Source: Bacteroidota bacterium
GTDB lineage: Bacteria; Bacteroidota; Bacteroidia; Bacteroidales; NBLH01
DNA: 64,000 bases
Assembly (NCBI GenBank): GCA_025361565.1
Contig: JANYKN010000081.1
Location: 22,939-86,938 of the forward strand
Direction: 5' to 3'
Made by a program: the position numbers and the translations under genes
Notes under the pieces: model-generated
Databases searched by the model: none
What the model was told of the DNA's origin: nothing
Seen by the model: the letters and a program-made list of their open reading frames with translations, nothing else
Part shown: positions 31,119 to 39,951 of the stretch, piece after piece
Layout of the letters: each line of letters starts with the position of its first letter
Numbering within the stretch: the stretch's first letter is position 1

Positions 31119-31189
31119 ACCGTCACAAATAAGAATACTATTTTAAACTATTGATTTTACTAATATATTAACTACTTAAAAAGGATAGA

Positions 31190-33343
31190 ATGAAAATATA
31201 CGAAACAAAGGATATTCGAAATTTATCGCTTTTAGGCAATGCAGGTTTAGGTAAAACTACATTGGCCGAAGCAATGCTTTTCGAAGGAGGAGTAATTAAC
31301 AGACGTGGCGAGGTGAGTCAAAAAAACACGGTATCGGACTACCATGAAATTGAGCACGAGCGACAAGGGTCTGTTTTTTCAACAGTATTATATACTGAAT
31401 GGCTTGGCAAAAAACTCAACATTATTGACACACCTGGTGCAGATGATTTTGTAGGTGGAGTAATTTCAGCATTGCATGTAACTGATACCGGTTTGCTACT
31501 TTTAAATGCCCAACATGGTGTTGAAACTGGTACAGAAATAATATGGAGACATGCAGAAAGAATGCATAAACCAATCGTCTTTGTAGTAAATCAGCTTGAT
31601 CATGATAAAGCTAATTTTGAAAAGGCTTTTGAAGATGCAAAACAATCATTCGGAAACAAAGTTACTTTGGTTCAATACCCTATCAATCCAGGGCCCGATT
31701 TCAATGCAGTTATTGATGTACTTTTGATGAAAATGTACAAATGGGGGCCAAACGGAGGAGAGCCTACAATTACAGAAATTCCTGACAGTGAAAAAGAAAA
31801 AGCGGCTGAGTATCATAATATATTAGTAGAAGCGGCTGCTGAAAATGATGAAACTTTAATGGAGATCTTTTTTGAAAAGGGAAGTCTTTCTGAAGATGAA
31901 ATGAGGCAAGGAATCCGAGTTGGACTAAGGACTCGTGGTTTATTTCCTGTTTTTTGTGTATCTGCAAAAAAAGACATGGGTGTTAGACGATTAATGCAAT
32001 TTCTTGGCAATGTAACACCTGCTCCAAATGATATGCCTGCACCTAAAAATAAAGATGGCAAAGAAATCAAATGTGACCCTTCGGGAAAAACATCCTTGTT
32101 TATTTTTAAAAATTCAATAGAACAGCATCTAGGAGATGTATTATTCTTTAAAGTGATGTCTGGAGAACTTACTGAAGGAATGGATTTAATAAATACAAAC
32201 AAACAGGGAAAAGAAAGGGTTTCACAATTATATGCAGTTGCTGGCAAAAACAGAGAAAAAGTTGAAAAATTTGTAGCAGGGGATATTGGAGCAACTGTAA
32301 AACTAAAAGAAACAAAAACTAATCATACGCTAAATGAAAAAGGAGAAGACTGGACTTTTCCCGCCATGGTATTTCCAAACCCTAAATTCAGGATTGCAAT
32401 TAAAGCAGTGGACGAAGCAGATGATGAGAAACTAGGTGAAGTTTTACATAGAATGAATGCACAGGATCCGACTGTAATTCTTGAGTATTCAAAAGAATTA
32501 AAACAGCTTATTCTTCATGGACAAGGCGAATTTCATCTAAATACAGTTAAATGGCATTTGGAAAACATTCACAAAATTCAAGTTCAGTTTATTGCTCCTA
32601 AAATTCCATATCGTGAAACTATTACCAAGGCAGCCCCAGCTGATTATCGCCATAAAAAGCAATCAGGTGGCGCAGGCCAATTTGGAGAAGTACATTTGGT
32701 AATTGAGCCTCATGAAGAAGGAAAACCAGAACCATCAAAATATAAATTTGGAGAAAAAGAACTTGCAGTTAATATCAGAGGTAAGGAGGAAATCCCATTG
32801 CCATGGGGAGGCAAACTGGTATTCTATAATTGCATAGTTGGAGGTGTAATCGATGCCCGTTTTTTACCAGCAATTCTAAAAGGAATAATGGAAAAAATGG
32901 AACAGGGACCCTTAACAGGTTCTTATGCCCGTGACATTAGAGTTTGCGTATATGATGGAAAAATGCATGCGGTTGATTCAAATGAAATTTCATTTAGACT
33001 AGCTGGTGCCAAAGCCTTTTCAGCAGCGTTTAAAATTGCAGGACCTAAAATTCTTGAACCTATCTATAATGTGGAGGTACTTGTTCCAAGTGACAGAATG
33101 GGTGATGTAATGAGCGATTTGCAAGGAAGAAGGGCGATGATTGAAGGAATGTCGAGCGAAAAAGGTTTTGAAAAACTAAAAGTTAGAGTTCCTTTGGCCG
33201 AAATGGGCAAATACTCAACAGCTCTCAGTTCATTAACCAATGGCCGTGCTACTTTTACAATGAGTTTTGCCGAGTATGCTTCTGTGCCACACGAAATACA
33301 GGAAGGATTACTTAAAGCATACTCTGAGGAAGAGGAAGAATAA
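31190..33343 (+). CDS. fusA2: EF-G paralogue (EF-G2 type) with degenerate GTPase motifs
   Basis: A 717-aa protein with all five EF-G domains (domain IV GGAGQFGEVHLVIEP; domain V ILEPIYNVEVLVPSDRMGD). The P-loop GNAGLGKTT (16-24) is intact, but three G motifs are changed: switch I reads ERQGSVF instead of ERGITI; switch II reads DTPGADDF, with Ala at position 84 where the catalytic His stands; and G4 is NQLD instead of NKMD. The canonical EF-G is at 27509. In Bacteroides thetaiotaomicron an EF-G2 paralogue supports translation without GTP hydrolysis and is needed in carbon starvation and gut colonisation; I infer that this is the orthologue. A ribosome-rescue or recycling role is the alternative. 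Confidence 0.9.
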   Translation: MKIYETKDIRNLSLLGNAGLGKTTLAEAMLFEGGVINRRGEVSQKNTVSDYHEIEHERQGSVFSTVLYTEWLGKKLNIIDTPGADDFVGGVISALHVTDTGLLLLNAQHGVETGTEIIWRHAERMHKPIVFVVNQLDHDKANFEKAFEDAKQSFGNKVTLVQYPINPGPDFNAVIDVLLMKMYKWGPNGGEPTITEIPDSEKEKAAEYHNILVEAAAENDETLMEIFFEKGSLSEDEMRQGIRVGLRTRGLFPVFCVSAKKDMGVRRLMQFLGNVTPAPNDMPAPKNKDGKEIKCDPSGKTSLFIFKNSIEQHLGDVLFFKVMSGELTEGMDLINTNKQGKERVSQLYAVAGKNREKVEKFVAGDIGATVKLKETKTNHTLNEKGEDWTFPAMVFPNPKFRIAIKAVDEADDEKLGEVLHRMNAQDPTVILEYSKELKQLILHGQGEFHLNTVKWHLENIHKIQVQFIAPKIPYRETITKAAPADYRHKKQSGGAGQFGEVHLVIEPHEEGKPEPSKYKFGEKELAVNIRGKEEIPLPWGGKLVFYNCIVGGVIDARFLPAILKGIMEKMEQGPLTGSYARDIRVCVYDGKMHAVDSNEISFRLAGAKAFSAAFKIAGPKILEPIYNVEVLVPSDRMGDVMSDLQGRRAMIEGMSSEKGFEKLKVRVPLAEMGKYSTALSSLTNGRATFTMSFAEYASVPHEIQEGLLKAYSEEEEE

Positions 33344-33366
33344 AATCCGAGTTTGGAATATGAATC

Positions 33367-33395
33367 AAGGAGTAAAGAAATTTACTCCTTTTTTT
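33367..33395 (+). terminator. Terminator of the EF-G2 gene
   Basis: A perfect 10-bp stem (33367-33376 with 33381-33390) with a GAAA tetraloop and a T tract. It lies 24 nt after the EF-G2 stop and ends the single-gene transcript against the convergent porQ gene. Confidence 0.9.
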
Positions 33396-34449
33396 ATTTT
33401 TTAGAAGTGTAAAAATCAGAAAGATTAAAACTAATAGAGAAATGATTTGAAGCACCAGCCAAATGATAAATTGATTGACCAAAACTCAGCTTGATTTTTG
33501 AAATATGAAGGTAAATTCCCCACGAAAACCCAACAAGAAATGGACGGGTTGGAACCATCATTTCTTTTCGTCGTTGGTGGTTGTACCCAATCATAACCAT
33601 AAAGTTTTTTGAAGGTATAAACTCAGTTCCAAATATGGTGTGCCTGAAAAAATTATCAAAAATATTGAACTCATAATTCTTTTGAGAATTACCTTGATTT
33701 GGAGTTGATGTATATGAAGGGTTTCCATTTAAATTATATGTCAAATCCCATTTTTGGATATGATGATACAGTATAGAAAAACGGAAAGGTGCATGTTCCA
33801 GTTTTCGGCTTACGCCAATTTGAAGATCAAAAGGCAGTGACTCATAATTGCCTGGATTATAAGGTTTAATCTGAGAGCCTGCATTTTTAAGAACCAAGGC
33901 AGCTGAAAACATACGGTTGCTTGACTGGTAGTTTAACCCAGCATCAAGAGCTAAACCAAATGAATTATAGGTTTCTAATTGCGAATAAATTGGTTTAAAG
34001 TTTACACCCATTGTCAACATGCTATCGATAATTGACTTTGACCAATAAATATTTAAAGCCAATTCAAAAGCTTTAAATTCTCCTGTTATTTTTCCTGAGG
34101 GATCTGCTTTTGTGAATTTACCATAATTAATATAGTGGATGCCCGCTGCAAAAACCCCAACGTGTTTAAAATCTTTGGCATAGGCAGCATAACCGTAATT
34201 TATTCCAGAGAAATAATTGACATAATTCAAAACCAGGTTATTGGTCATCGATTTGACCAAGAGCGCAGGATTGTGAAATACTAAGTTCAAATCACCATCA
34301 GATATAGAAATATTCTGACCACCAAGAGCAGCTACCCTTGCTGAATTTGTTAGTTTTAAAAAACCATATGTAGAAGTTCCGCCAATTTGACCTAATACAT
34401 TGATACATACAATAATCAACAATACAGCTAATGAAAGAGTCCTTTTCAA
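33394..34449 (-). CDS. porQ: Type IX secretion system protein PorQ
   Basis: A 351-aa outer-membrane barrel of the PorV/FadL-like group. The signal peptide covers about 1-20 (ending VLGQ). The body starts with the PorQ hallmark GGTSTYGFLKLTNSARVAAL. In characterised T9SS, PorQ with PorZ takes part in the sortase attachment complex on the cell surface. No other por gene is in the window, which is normal since por genes are scattered. It overlaps the DMT permease gene by 4 nt, so the two are translationally coupled although no functional link is known. Confidence 0.8.
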   Translation of the reverse strand: MKRTLSLAVLLIIVCINVLGQIGGTSTYGFLKLTNSARVAALGGQNISISDGDLNLVFHNPALLVKSMTNNLVLNYVNYFSGINYGYAAYAKDFKHVGVFAAGIHYINYGKFTKADPSGKITGEFKAFELALNIYWSKSIIDSMLTMGVNFKPIYSQLETYNSFGLALDAGLNYQSSNRMFSAALVLKNAGSQIKPYNPGNYESLPFDLQIGVSRKLEHAPFRFSILYHHIQKWDLTYNLNGNPSYTSTPNQGNSQKNYEFNIFDNFFRHTIFGTEFIPSKNFMVMIGYNHQRRKEMMVPTRPFLVGFSWGIYLHISKIKLSFGQSIYHLAGASNHFSISFNLSDFYTSKK

Positions 34450-35387
34450 TTTTTCGATATATTATTTTTTAACGGAATAATTACATTTTGAATATGAGCA
34501 AGTTTTTTTAATTGTGATAGAAACAATCCACAAAGTACGATAAAAATTCCAGTAATATTAAGAAAAGATAATTTCTCATTTAATATAAAATATGAAAAAA
34601 TTGCAGTGAAAACAGGTATCAAATTAGACATAGAATTGGCTTTAACAATTCCAAGTTCCCTGATTCCGTATGTAAACAAAATAAATGCAAGGGATGAAGC
34701 AAATATTGATAGTGCAATAAGTGGCTCAATTATTTCGAAAGTGATTTTAACACTTCTAAAATGTTCAAAATCGAAATAAAGAAAAAATGGCATAAAAAAC
34801 AAAATACCAAGCACATTTTGATAGCTAATTATAGAGTAGATATTGTATTTTTTAGCAATATTAACAACAAGAATTGAATAACTTATAGCTGAAAAAACAG
34901 CCAATCCCATTAAAAAAACACCAATAAATGAAACATTGAAAGAAAAATCATCAGTCAAAATAACCAGAACAACACCATTTATTGAAATAATAATTCCAAT
35001 TATGTTAACGATTTTCAATTTTTCCTTTAAAAAATACCATGCGGCAATTGGCGAAAAAAGTGGGATGGTTGAAATAAGTACAGAAGATATTGTTGCACTT
35101 ACATAATTTAAACCAATTGTTTCACCAATAAAATAAAGAAAAGGCTGAAATAAAGCCAATAAAATGAAAGAGCCAATATCCTTTCGTTTAACTTTTTGCA
35201 ATCTATTAAATAGAAATCCGAATACTATCAGAAAAATTGATGAAATAATTAATCTTAACGTAACAATAGTAATTGGTTGATAAAAATGAAGTAATAACTT
35301 TGTCCAGATGAAAGAAAAGCCCCAAAAAATCATTGCAATAAAAATAGCAATATAAGTTATAAATAATTTACGCTTTATTTCGGTCAT
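34446..35387 (-). CDS. DMT-family (EamA) permease
   Basis: A 313-aa inner-membrane protein with about ten hydrophobic helices in two EamA repeats (about 12-145 and 157-295): IFWGFSFIWTKLLL in the first, ELGIVKANSMSNLIPVFTAI in the second. Members export amino acids, metabolites or drugs; the substrate cannot be told from sequence. It is the first gene of a two-gene unit with porQ. Confidence 0.85.
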   Translation of the reverse strand: MTEIKRKLFITYIAIFIAMIFWGFSFIWTKLLLHFYQPITIVTLRLIISSIFLIVFGFLFNRLQKVKRKDIGSFILLALFQPFLYFIGETIGLNYVSATISSVLISTIPLFSPIAAWYFLKEKLKIVNIIGIIISINGVVLVILTDDFSFNVSFIGVFLMGLAVFSAISYSILVVNIAKKYNIYSIISYQNVLGILFFMPFFLYFDFEHFRSVKITFEIIEPLIALSIFASSLAFILFTYGIRELGIVKANSMSNLIPVFTAIFSYFILNEKLSFLNITGIFIVLCGLFLSQLKKLAHIQNVIIPLKNNISKN

Positions 35388-35494
35388 TATGCATTATTCT
35401 AATTTCAGACTGACTTTGATGCTAATTTATTATTCTATTAATATTAAAATACATTTTAAAAATGAAACCATTGTTTCCCTTTTTAAAATGTGCT

Positions 35495-35502
35495 CAAAGA
35501 TA
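35495..35502 (-). promoter_or_regulatory. Possible -7 element (TATCTTTG) for the DMT-porQ unit
   Basis: TATCTTTG on the minus strand matches TAnnTTTG, about 108 nt upstream of the permease start. There is no TTG at the -33 spacing, so support is partial. Confidence 0.4.
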
Positions 35503-35555
35503 TAATATTAAACGTATTGGGAAAATGATGAAATTTTAGCTATTATTGAATCCAA

Positions 35556-36680
35556 TCAATAAATACTTTTTCTATATAATACATTTCGTTCACTCAGATA
35601 ATTCATAATATATTGATAACAAGCAAGATCTTCGCCAATAAATTCAGGCGGGGTAATCCCTATTTTATTGTACTTGCTTTCGAGCAATAAATTTACAGCA
35701 GCGGTACAAGTATATCCAGTGGTACGAGCCATTGAAATTGTTTTGCTTTCTCTATCATATTTATCGAGTAAATCGTATTGATAGCCAATGGGTTTGCCAT
35801 TTTCAATTCCTTCAACTTTTATACGCATGATGGTATAATCTTCTTCACCTTCTTTCAATTGCCAGATTGGAAAAAGTAGTTTTGCAGTTAAATCAATAGG
35901 ACGAATAAGCGTTCCATTTACATCAACTTTGTTGTAAGAGAAGAAACCACTTTCGCGAAGAACCCTAAAATATTCAATAGTACCAGGATATCGAAGTGTT
36001 TTTTCAATCATATCTGGGACCTGAATTGTTTTAAGAATTGTACGCAAACCATCAGAATTCCATGATTCTAAGCTACCTACACCTGGGAAATGAATCAATT
36101 CAGCATCGGACAATGCTTCCCTTGTAACGATTTGACCATTTTGAATATAGCGTGCAGGACGGATATACTCTTCAATTACATCAATTGGCGAAAAAACTGC
36201 TTTATATTCATATGGCCATACTCTTTCAACAGGGAGGCCTCCAACCAAACATTCAAATTTTTTAACTTCCATTTGTTTGTTGTACCGGCCAAGAATAAGA
36301 TTGCTCATTCCCGGGGCAACACCACAATCAACAACAGCAGTAACATTATGCTTTTTAGCCAAATCATCCAATTCAAATGGATCTTCAGGAAAAAAAGCGA
36401 TATCAACTATGTTCTTTCCAGATTCGATTACTGTTTTTAGCGTTTGAAAGCCCATAAAACCAGGAACTGCGTTTACAACTATATCTGCATCCTTAATCAG
36501 ATACCGGATATTTGCCGGATTCTTCAAATCAGAGTTCACTGCCTCAATGTTTCTCTTATTGGCCAAATAGTCGAGTTCAGCATCACTGATATCGACAGAA
36601 ACTACCTGGTGAGTTTTTGCTAAATCAATTGCAATTGCTTTTCCAACACGCCCAGCACCTAAGACTACAATTTTTTTCAT
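35556..36680 (-). CDS. Saccharopine dehydrogenase-family enzyme, lysine 6-dehydrogenase-like
   Basis: A 374-aa cytosolic oxidoreductase. The NAD(P) Rossmann motif GAGRVG stands at residues 8-13. The centre has VVDCGVAPGMSNLILGRY and ECLVGGLPV, and the C-terminal part has ARTTGYTCTAAVNLLL. This pattern agrees with lysine epsilon-dehydrogenase (Geobacillus type), which oxidises the epsilon-amine of lysine to allysine, more than with full saccharopine reductases. Carboxynorspermidine dehydrogenase is a weaker alternative. It stands 155 nt after an aspartase-like gene, which suggests amino-acid degradation. Confidence 0.75.
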   Translation of the reverse strand: MKKIVVLGAGRVGKAIAIDLAKTHQVVSVDISDAELDYLANKRNIEAVNSDLKNPANIRYLIKDADIVVNAVPGFMGFQTLKTVIESGKNIVDIAFFPEDPFELDDLAKKHNVTAVVDCGVAPGMSNLILGRYNKQMEVKKFECLVGGLPVERVWPYEYKAVFSPIDVIEEYIRPARYIQNGQIVTREALSDAELIHFPGVGSLESWNSDGLRTILKTIQVPDMIEKTLRYPGTIEYFRVLRESGFFSYNKVDVNGTLIRPIDLTAKLLFPIWQLKEGEEDYTIMRIKVEGIENGKPIGYQYDLLDKYDRESKTISMARTTGYTCTAAVNLLLESKYNKIGITPPEFIGEDLACYQYIMNYLSERNVLYRKSIY

Positions 36681-36835
36681 TCTGGTTTTTTTTGGTTATT
36701 ATTTAAGGTATATAATATAAGGTATATATCATTTAATTAAAAAGTACTTTACGAAAATAATCAAAACAATTTAGAGGGAGGTGAACTTCAACAAATTTAT
36801 TTGAGAATACTTAAAATTGTCTTAATCTTTTAAAA

Positions 36836-38284
36836 CTAAAGATGCTCCATTAAATCTTCGATAGAATAACCAGCTTTTAATAAATTCGAAGGACTAAGGA
36901 TTGACTTGAGTTTGGATTTTTCAATGAATTTCAATTTATCATTGGCATCAAAAACATCACACGCTGAAATTTTCATGGCATTTGCCAGTTCGGAAGCTTT
37001 GTTATAACCAATATAAGGAACAAGGGCTGTTGTAATTATTGGACTCCGATAAAGTTTGTCGCTTGAAAGTTTTTGGTTTATAGTAATTTCTGAAAACAAA
37101 TTATTGAGCAATGAAATATTAGCAGAAATCAACAACTTTAAGCTTTGAATAATTGAATGACCAATTATAGGAAGGTAGGCATTCAAATCAAGGCATCCCT
37201 GAGCAGACAGACTGGTAATCAATAAATCATTACTATATACCTGATGTGCAATACTTATTACGTATTCGGGAATTACCGGATTTACTTTTGAAGGCATAAT
37301 GGTACTTCCAAGTTGCTTTTTTGGTATGCTAAGCTCTTTTTTATCAATCAGATCGGAAGCAAGCAATCGGATGTCATTAACCATTTTTTCGAGGTTGACA
37401 GCATGCGACTTTAAAGTAGCATGGATTTCGACAAATGAATCAAAATTAACTGTTGCATCCTGTAAATTTTCGCCACGGGTTATGGGTAATTTTGTTAGTT
37501 CTTGCAGTTCACGAACTACTTCCATCATGTAAAAACGGGGAACTGAAATTCCTGTACCGATCGCTGTTCCACCCAAATTCACCACTTTAATACGCTCAAA
37601 ACATTTAGAAACCCTCCACCAATCACGTGAAAGAGCATCATTGTATGTACTAAATAGCCTTCCGTAGGATGAAGGCACGGCTTCTTGCATTTGTGTATAC
37701 GCAATACGCAAGCTATCGCGATGTTCTTTTTCAATAGATTCTATGCTGGACCTCAAATTATTTATGGATTGCTCTAAATCAGCAAATAGCCTTATGATGG
37801 CGATTCGCAATGCTGTTGGAATAACATCATTGGTTGACTGAAACACATTTGCATGCTCAATTGGATCTATTAACTGGTAATCGCCTGGCTTTTTCCCTAA
37901 TAGAATCAGTGCTTGATTTGCAATAATTTCATTAATGTTTAAATTGATACTTGTACCTGCCCCGCCCTGAATGGCCGGTATTATAAAATCCTCAAAATGT
38001 TTTCCTTCGGCAACATCAGATGAAGCACTTACAAGAACATCTAGTACCTCATCACTAATTAATTGAATTGGAATTTTATTATTTGGATATTTACGGTTTA
38101 TCGCTTTTTTGAATTTTTTATAAACCTGATATACTGCCAGTTTAGTTATACCAACTGCCTGATACCACTCCAAATGAAAAACTGAGTCGTTCAAGAAATT
38201 ATTTTTTGCACGATATGAATGAATACCAAACAATGCATCATCCGGTATTTCAATTTCACCAATAAAATCCCTCTCAACTCGCAT
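36836..38284 (-). CDS. aspA: Aspartate ammonia-lyase family enzyme
   Basis: A 482-aa member of the fumarase/aspartase superfamily, which releases ammonia from aspartate to give fumarate. It has the N-terminal IEIPDDALFGIHSYRAKNNF region, QGGAGTSINLNINEIIANQA, and the catalytic-loop signature GSTIMPSKVNPVIPE (E. coli AspA has GSSIMPAKVNPVVPE). The substrate clamp HANVFQSTNDVIPT is slightly changed from HVNKCQSTNDAYPT. It lies 15 nt after an NtrC-type regulator on the same strand. Relatives also occur beside [FeFe]-hydrogenase maturation genes, but none are here. Substrate is likely but not certain. Confidence 0.8.
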   Translation of the reverse strand: MRVERDFIGEIEIPDDALFGIHSYRAKNNFLNDSVFHLEWYQAVGITKLAVYQVYKKFKKAINRKYPNNKIPIQLISDEVLDVLVSASSDVAEGKHFEDFIIPAIQGGAGTSINLNINEIIANQALILLGKKPGDYQLIDPIEHANVFQSTNDVIPTALRIAIIRLFADLEQSINNLRSSIESIEKEHRDSLRIAYTQMQEAVPSSYGRLFSTYNDALSRDWWRVSKCFERIKVVNLGGTAIGTGISVPRFYMMEVVRELQELTKLPITRGENLQDATVNFDSFVEIHATLKSHAVNLEKMVNDIRLLASDLIDKKELSIPKKQLGSTIMPSKVNPVIPEYVISIAHQVYSNDLLITSLSAQGCLDLNAYLPIIGHSIIQSLKLLISANISLLNNLFSEITINQKLSSDKLYRSPIITTALVPYIGYNKASELANAMKISACDVFDANDKLKFIEKSKLKSILSPSNLLKAGYSIEDLMEHL

Positions 38285-38299
38285 TTTTCAATGATTTAC

Positions 38300-39466
38300 T
38301 TATCGGCTAATTGGCTGTGCAAAGGTCTTAACATCTTCTCCCGTAATTACATCCTCACATAAAATAATCAAGCGCTCCAATACATTTCGAAATTCGCGAA
38401 TATTTCCTGTCCAATTAATTTTTTGCAATTCTTTAATTGCATCTTCAGTGACAGTTTTTTGAGGCATTCCATAATCATCGCAAACTAATCCCATAAAATG
38501 CTCCGTAAGTAATGGGATATCTTCCAGTCTTTCGTTAAGTGAAGGTACATGAATTAAGATTACACTTAATCTGTGATATAAATCTTCGCGGAAGTTATTA
38601 TTTTCAATTTCAGTCCTTAGATCTTTGTTTGTGGCGGCAATAACTCGAACATCCACTCTAATCTGTTTGTCGCTTCCAACCCGATAAATGGTATTTTCTT
38701 GCAAAGCCCTTAAAACTTTTGCCTGAGCAGAAAGGCTCATATCGCCAATTTCATCGAGAAGTATTGTTCCGCCATTTGCTTGTTCAAATTTTCCTTTTCG
38801 TTGTTTGTGGGCAGATGTAAAAGCGCCCTTTTCATGGCCAAACAATTCACTTTCAATAAGTTCTGATGGAATTGCAGCACAGTTTACTTCAACGAATGGA
38901 TAAGGGGCACGCTGACTCTTTTCGTGCATCCATCGAGCTACCAATTCTTTCCCTGTGCCATTGCTGCCGGTAATTAAGACTCGGGCATCGGTTGGTGCAA
39001 CACGGTCTATCATATCTTTAACCTTTTTGATGGCATCAGACTGACCAATCATTTCATATGTTTTGCTAACTTTTCTCTTTAATTTCTGAGTCTCGATAAT
39101 TAAATCTTTTCTTTCGAGGGCGTTTCTGATAGTTACAAGTAAGCGATTGAGGTCTAAAGGCTTTTCAATAAAATCATAGGCTCCTTTTTTCAGCGTTTCA
39201 ACTGCGGTTTCAACTGTTGCGTGACCCGAAATCATTATTACAGGAACATCTGGACAAATATCCATTAATTTTTCAACTACTTCTACACCATCCATTTGTG
39301 GCATTTTTATATCACAAAGAATAATATCGAATTTGTTCTCGGTAGCCATTTCGAGCCCTTCAATCCCATCAGAAGCAGTTTCCACCTGATGATCTTCATA
39401 TTCAAGGATTTCCTTTAAGGTATTTCTAATCGGTTTTTCGTCGTCTATAACTAATATCTTTGCCAT
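38300..39466 (-). CDS. NtrC-family response regulator (receiver + sigma-54 AAA+) without DNA-binding domain
   Basis: 388 aa. The receiver (1-120) has D8-D9 and phospho-acceptor D52 ([12 protein letters not shown]). The AAA+ domain (about 140-370) has Walker [10 protein letters not shown], Walker [12 protein letters not shown] and arginine-finger region RVIAATN. The sigma-54-contacting loop reads GAFTSA instead of GAFTGA. The protein ends 20 residues after the AAA+ lid, so the Fis-type HTH is missing and it cannot bind a DNA enhancer itself; such forms activate from solution in some bacteria. It is the first gene of a unit with the aspartase gene. Confidence 0.88.
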   Translation of the reverse strand: MAKILVIDDEKPIRNTLKEILEYEDHQVETASDGIEGLEMATENKFDIILCDIKMPQMDGVEVVEKLMDICPDVPVIMISGHATVETAVETLKKGAYDFIEKPLDLNRLLVTIRNALERKDLIIETQKLKRKVSKTYEMIGQSDAIKKVKDMIDRVAPTDARVLITGSNGTGKELVARWMHEKSQRAPYPFVEVNCAAIPSELIESELFGHEKGAFTSAHKQRKGKFEQANGGTILLDEIGDMSLSAQAKVLRALQENTIYRVGSDKQIRVDVRVIAATNKDLRTEIENNNFREDLYHRLSVILIHVPSLNERLEDIPLLTEHFMGLVCDDYGMPQKTVTEDAIKELQKINWTGNIREFRNVLERLIILCEDVITGEDVKTFAQPISR

Positions 39467-39951
39467 GATTCTTATTTTATTCTATTAAAGGCAAATATAC
39501 TTTTTTCTAAGTAAAGTATTAAATTTTTCGCATATTAATTTTATAAATCTAGCTTTAAGAACTTTTTTAATGCCTTTATTTTTGATCAATTGTGATGTTT
39601 AAAAAAAATCCTGATTTTTTTATTCAAAAAAAGTATTGGAATAAAACTTCCATTCAATGAATTAGATTGACAATAAGGATCAAAATAATCATAGAATTAA
39701 GACAATTATATCTTATTTTATACACAAATTAAAATTTAGCCTGATTTTTGACACATAAAATAGCAATATCCAAATTATCATAAAAATTATCTTTTACCAA
39801 TAAATCAATAACTACAATAAACAAAAATACGAATACGTACAATAAATGATTTTAAATTGATATTTTTTTTTGTAATTTGCTGATTGATTGAATAAACTAA
39901 TTTATGAACTCACTCCAAATAATTGCCAATTCTAATAAAAACAGTTCAACA
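39467..39951. other. AT-rich divergent spacer
   Basis: About 480 nt with runs of A and T and no coding signal. It holds a possible regulator promoter at 39492. For the plus-strand gene I see only a weak TAATTTG near 39871 and do not call it. Confidence 0.45.
39492..39499 (-). promoter_or_regulatory. Possible -7 element (TATATTTG) for the NtrC-type regulator
   Basis: TATATTTG on the minus strand fits TAnnTTTG and lies 25 nt upstream of the start codon. A TTG is not found at the -33 position. Confidence 0.4.

Noticed and set aside
30513..31189. Long spacer examined for a ribosomal leader, riboswitch or small gene
   Set aside because: Only the two promoters can be supported; the leader of rpsL is too short for a known autoregulatory structure.
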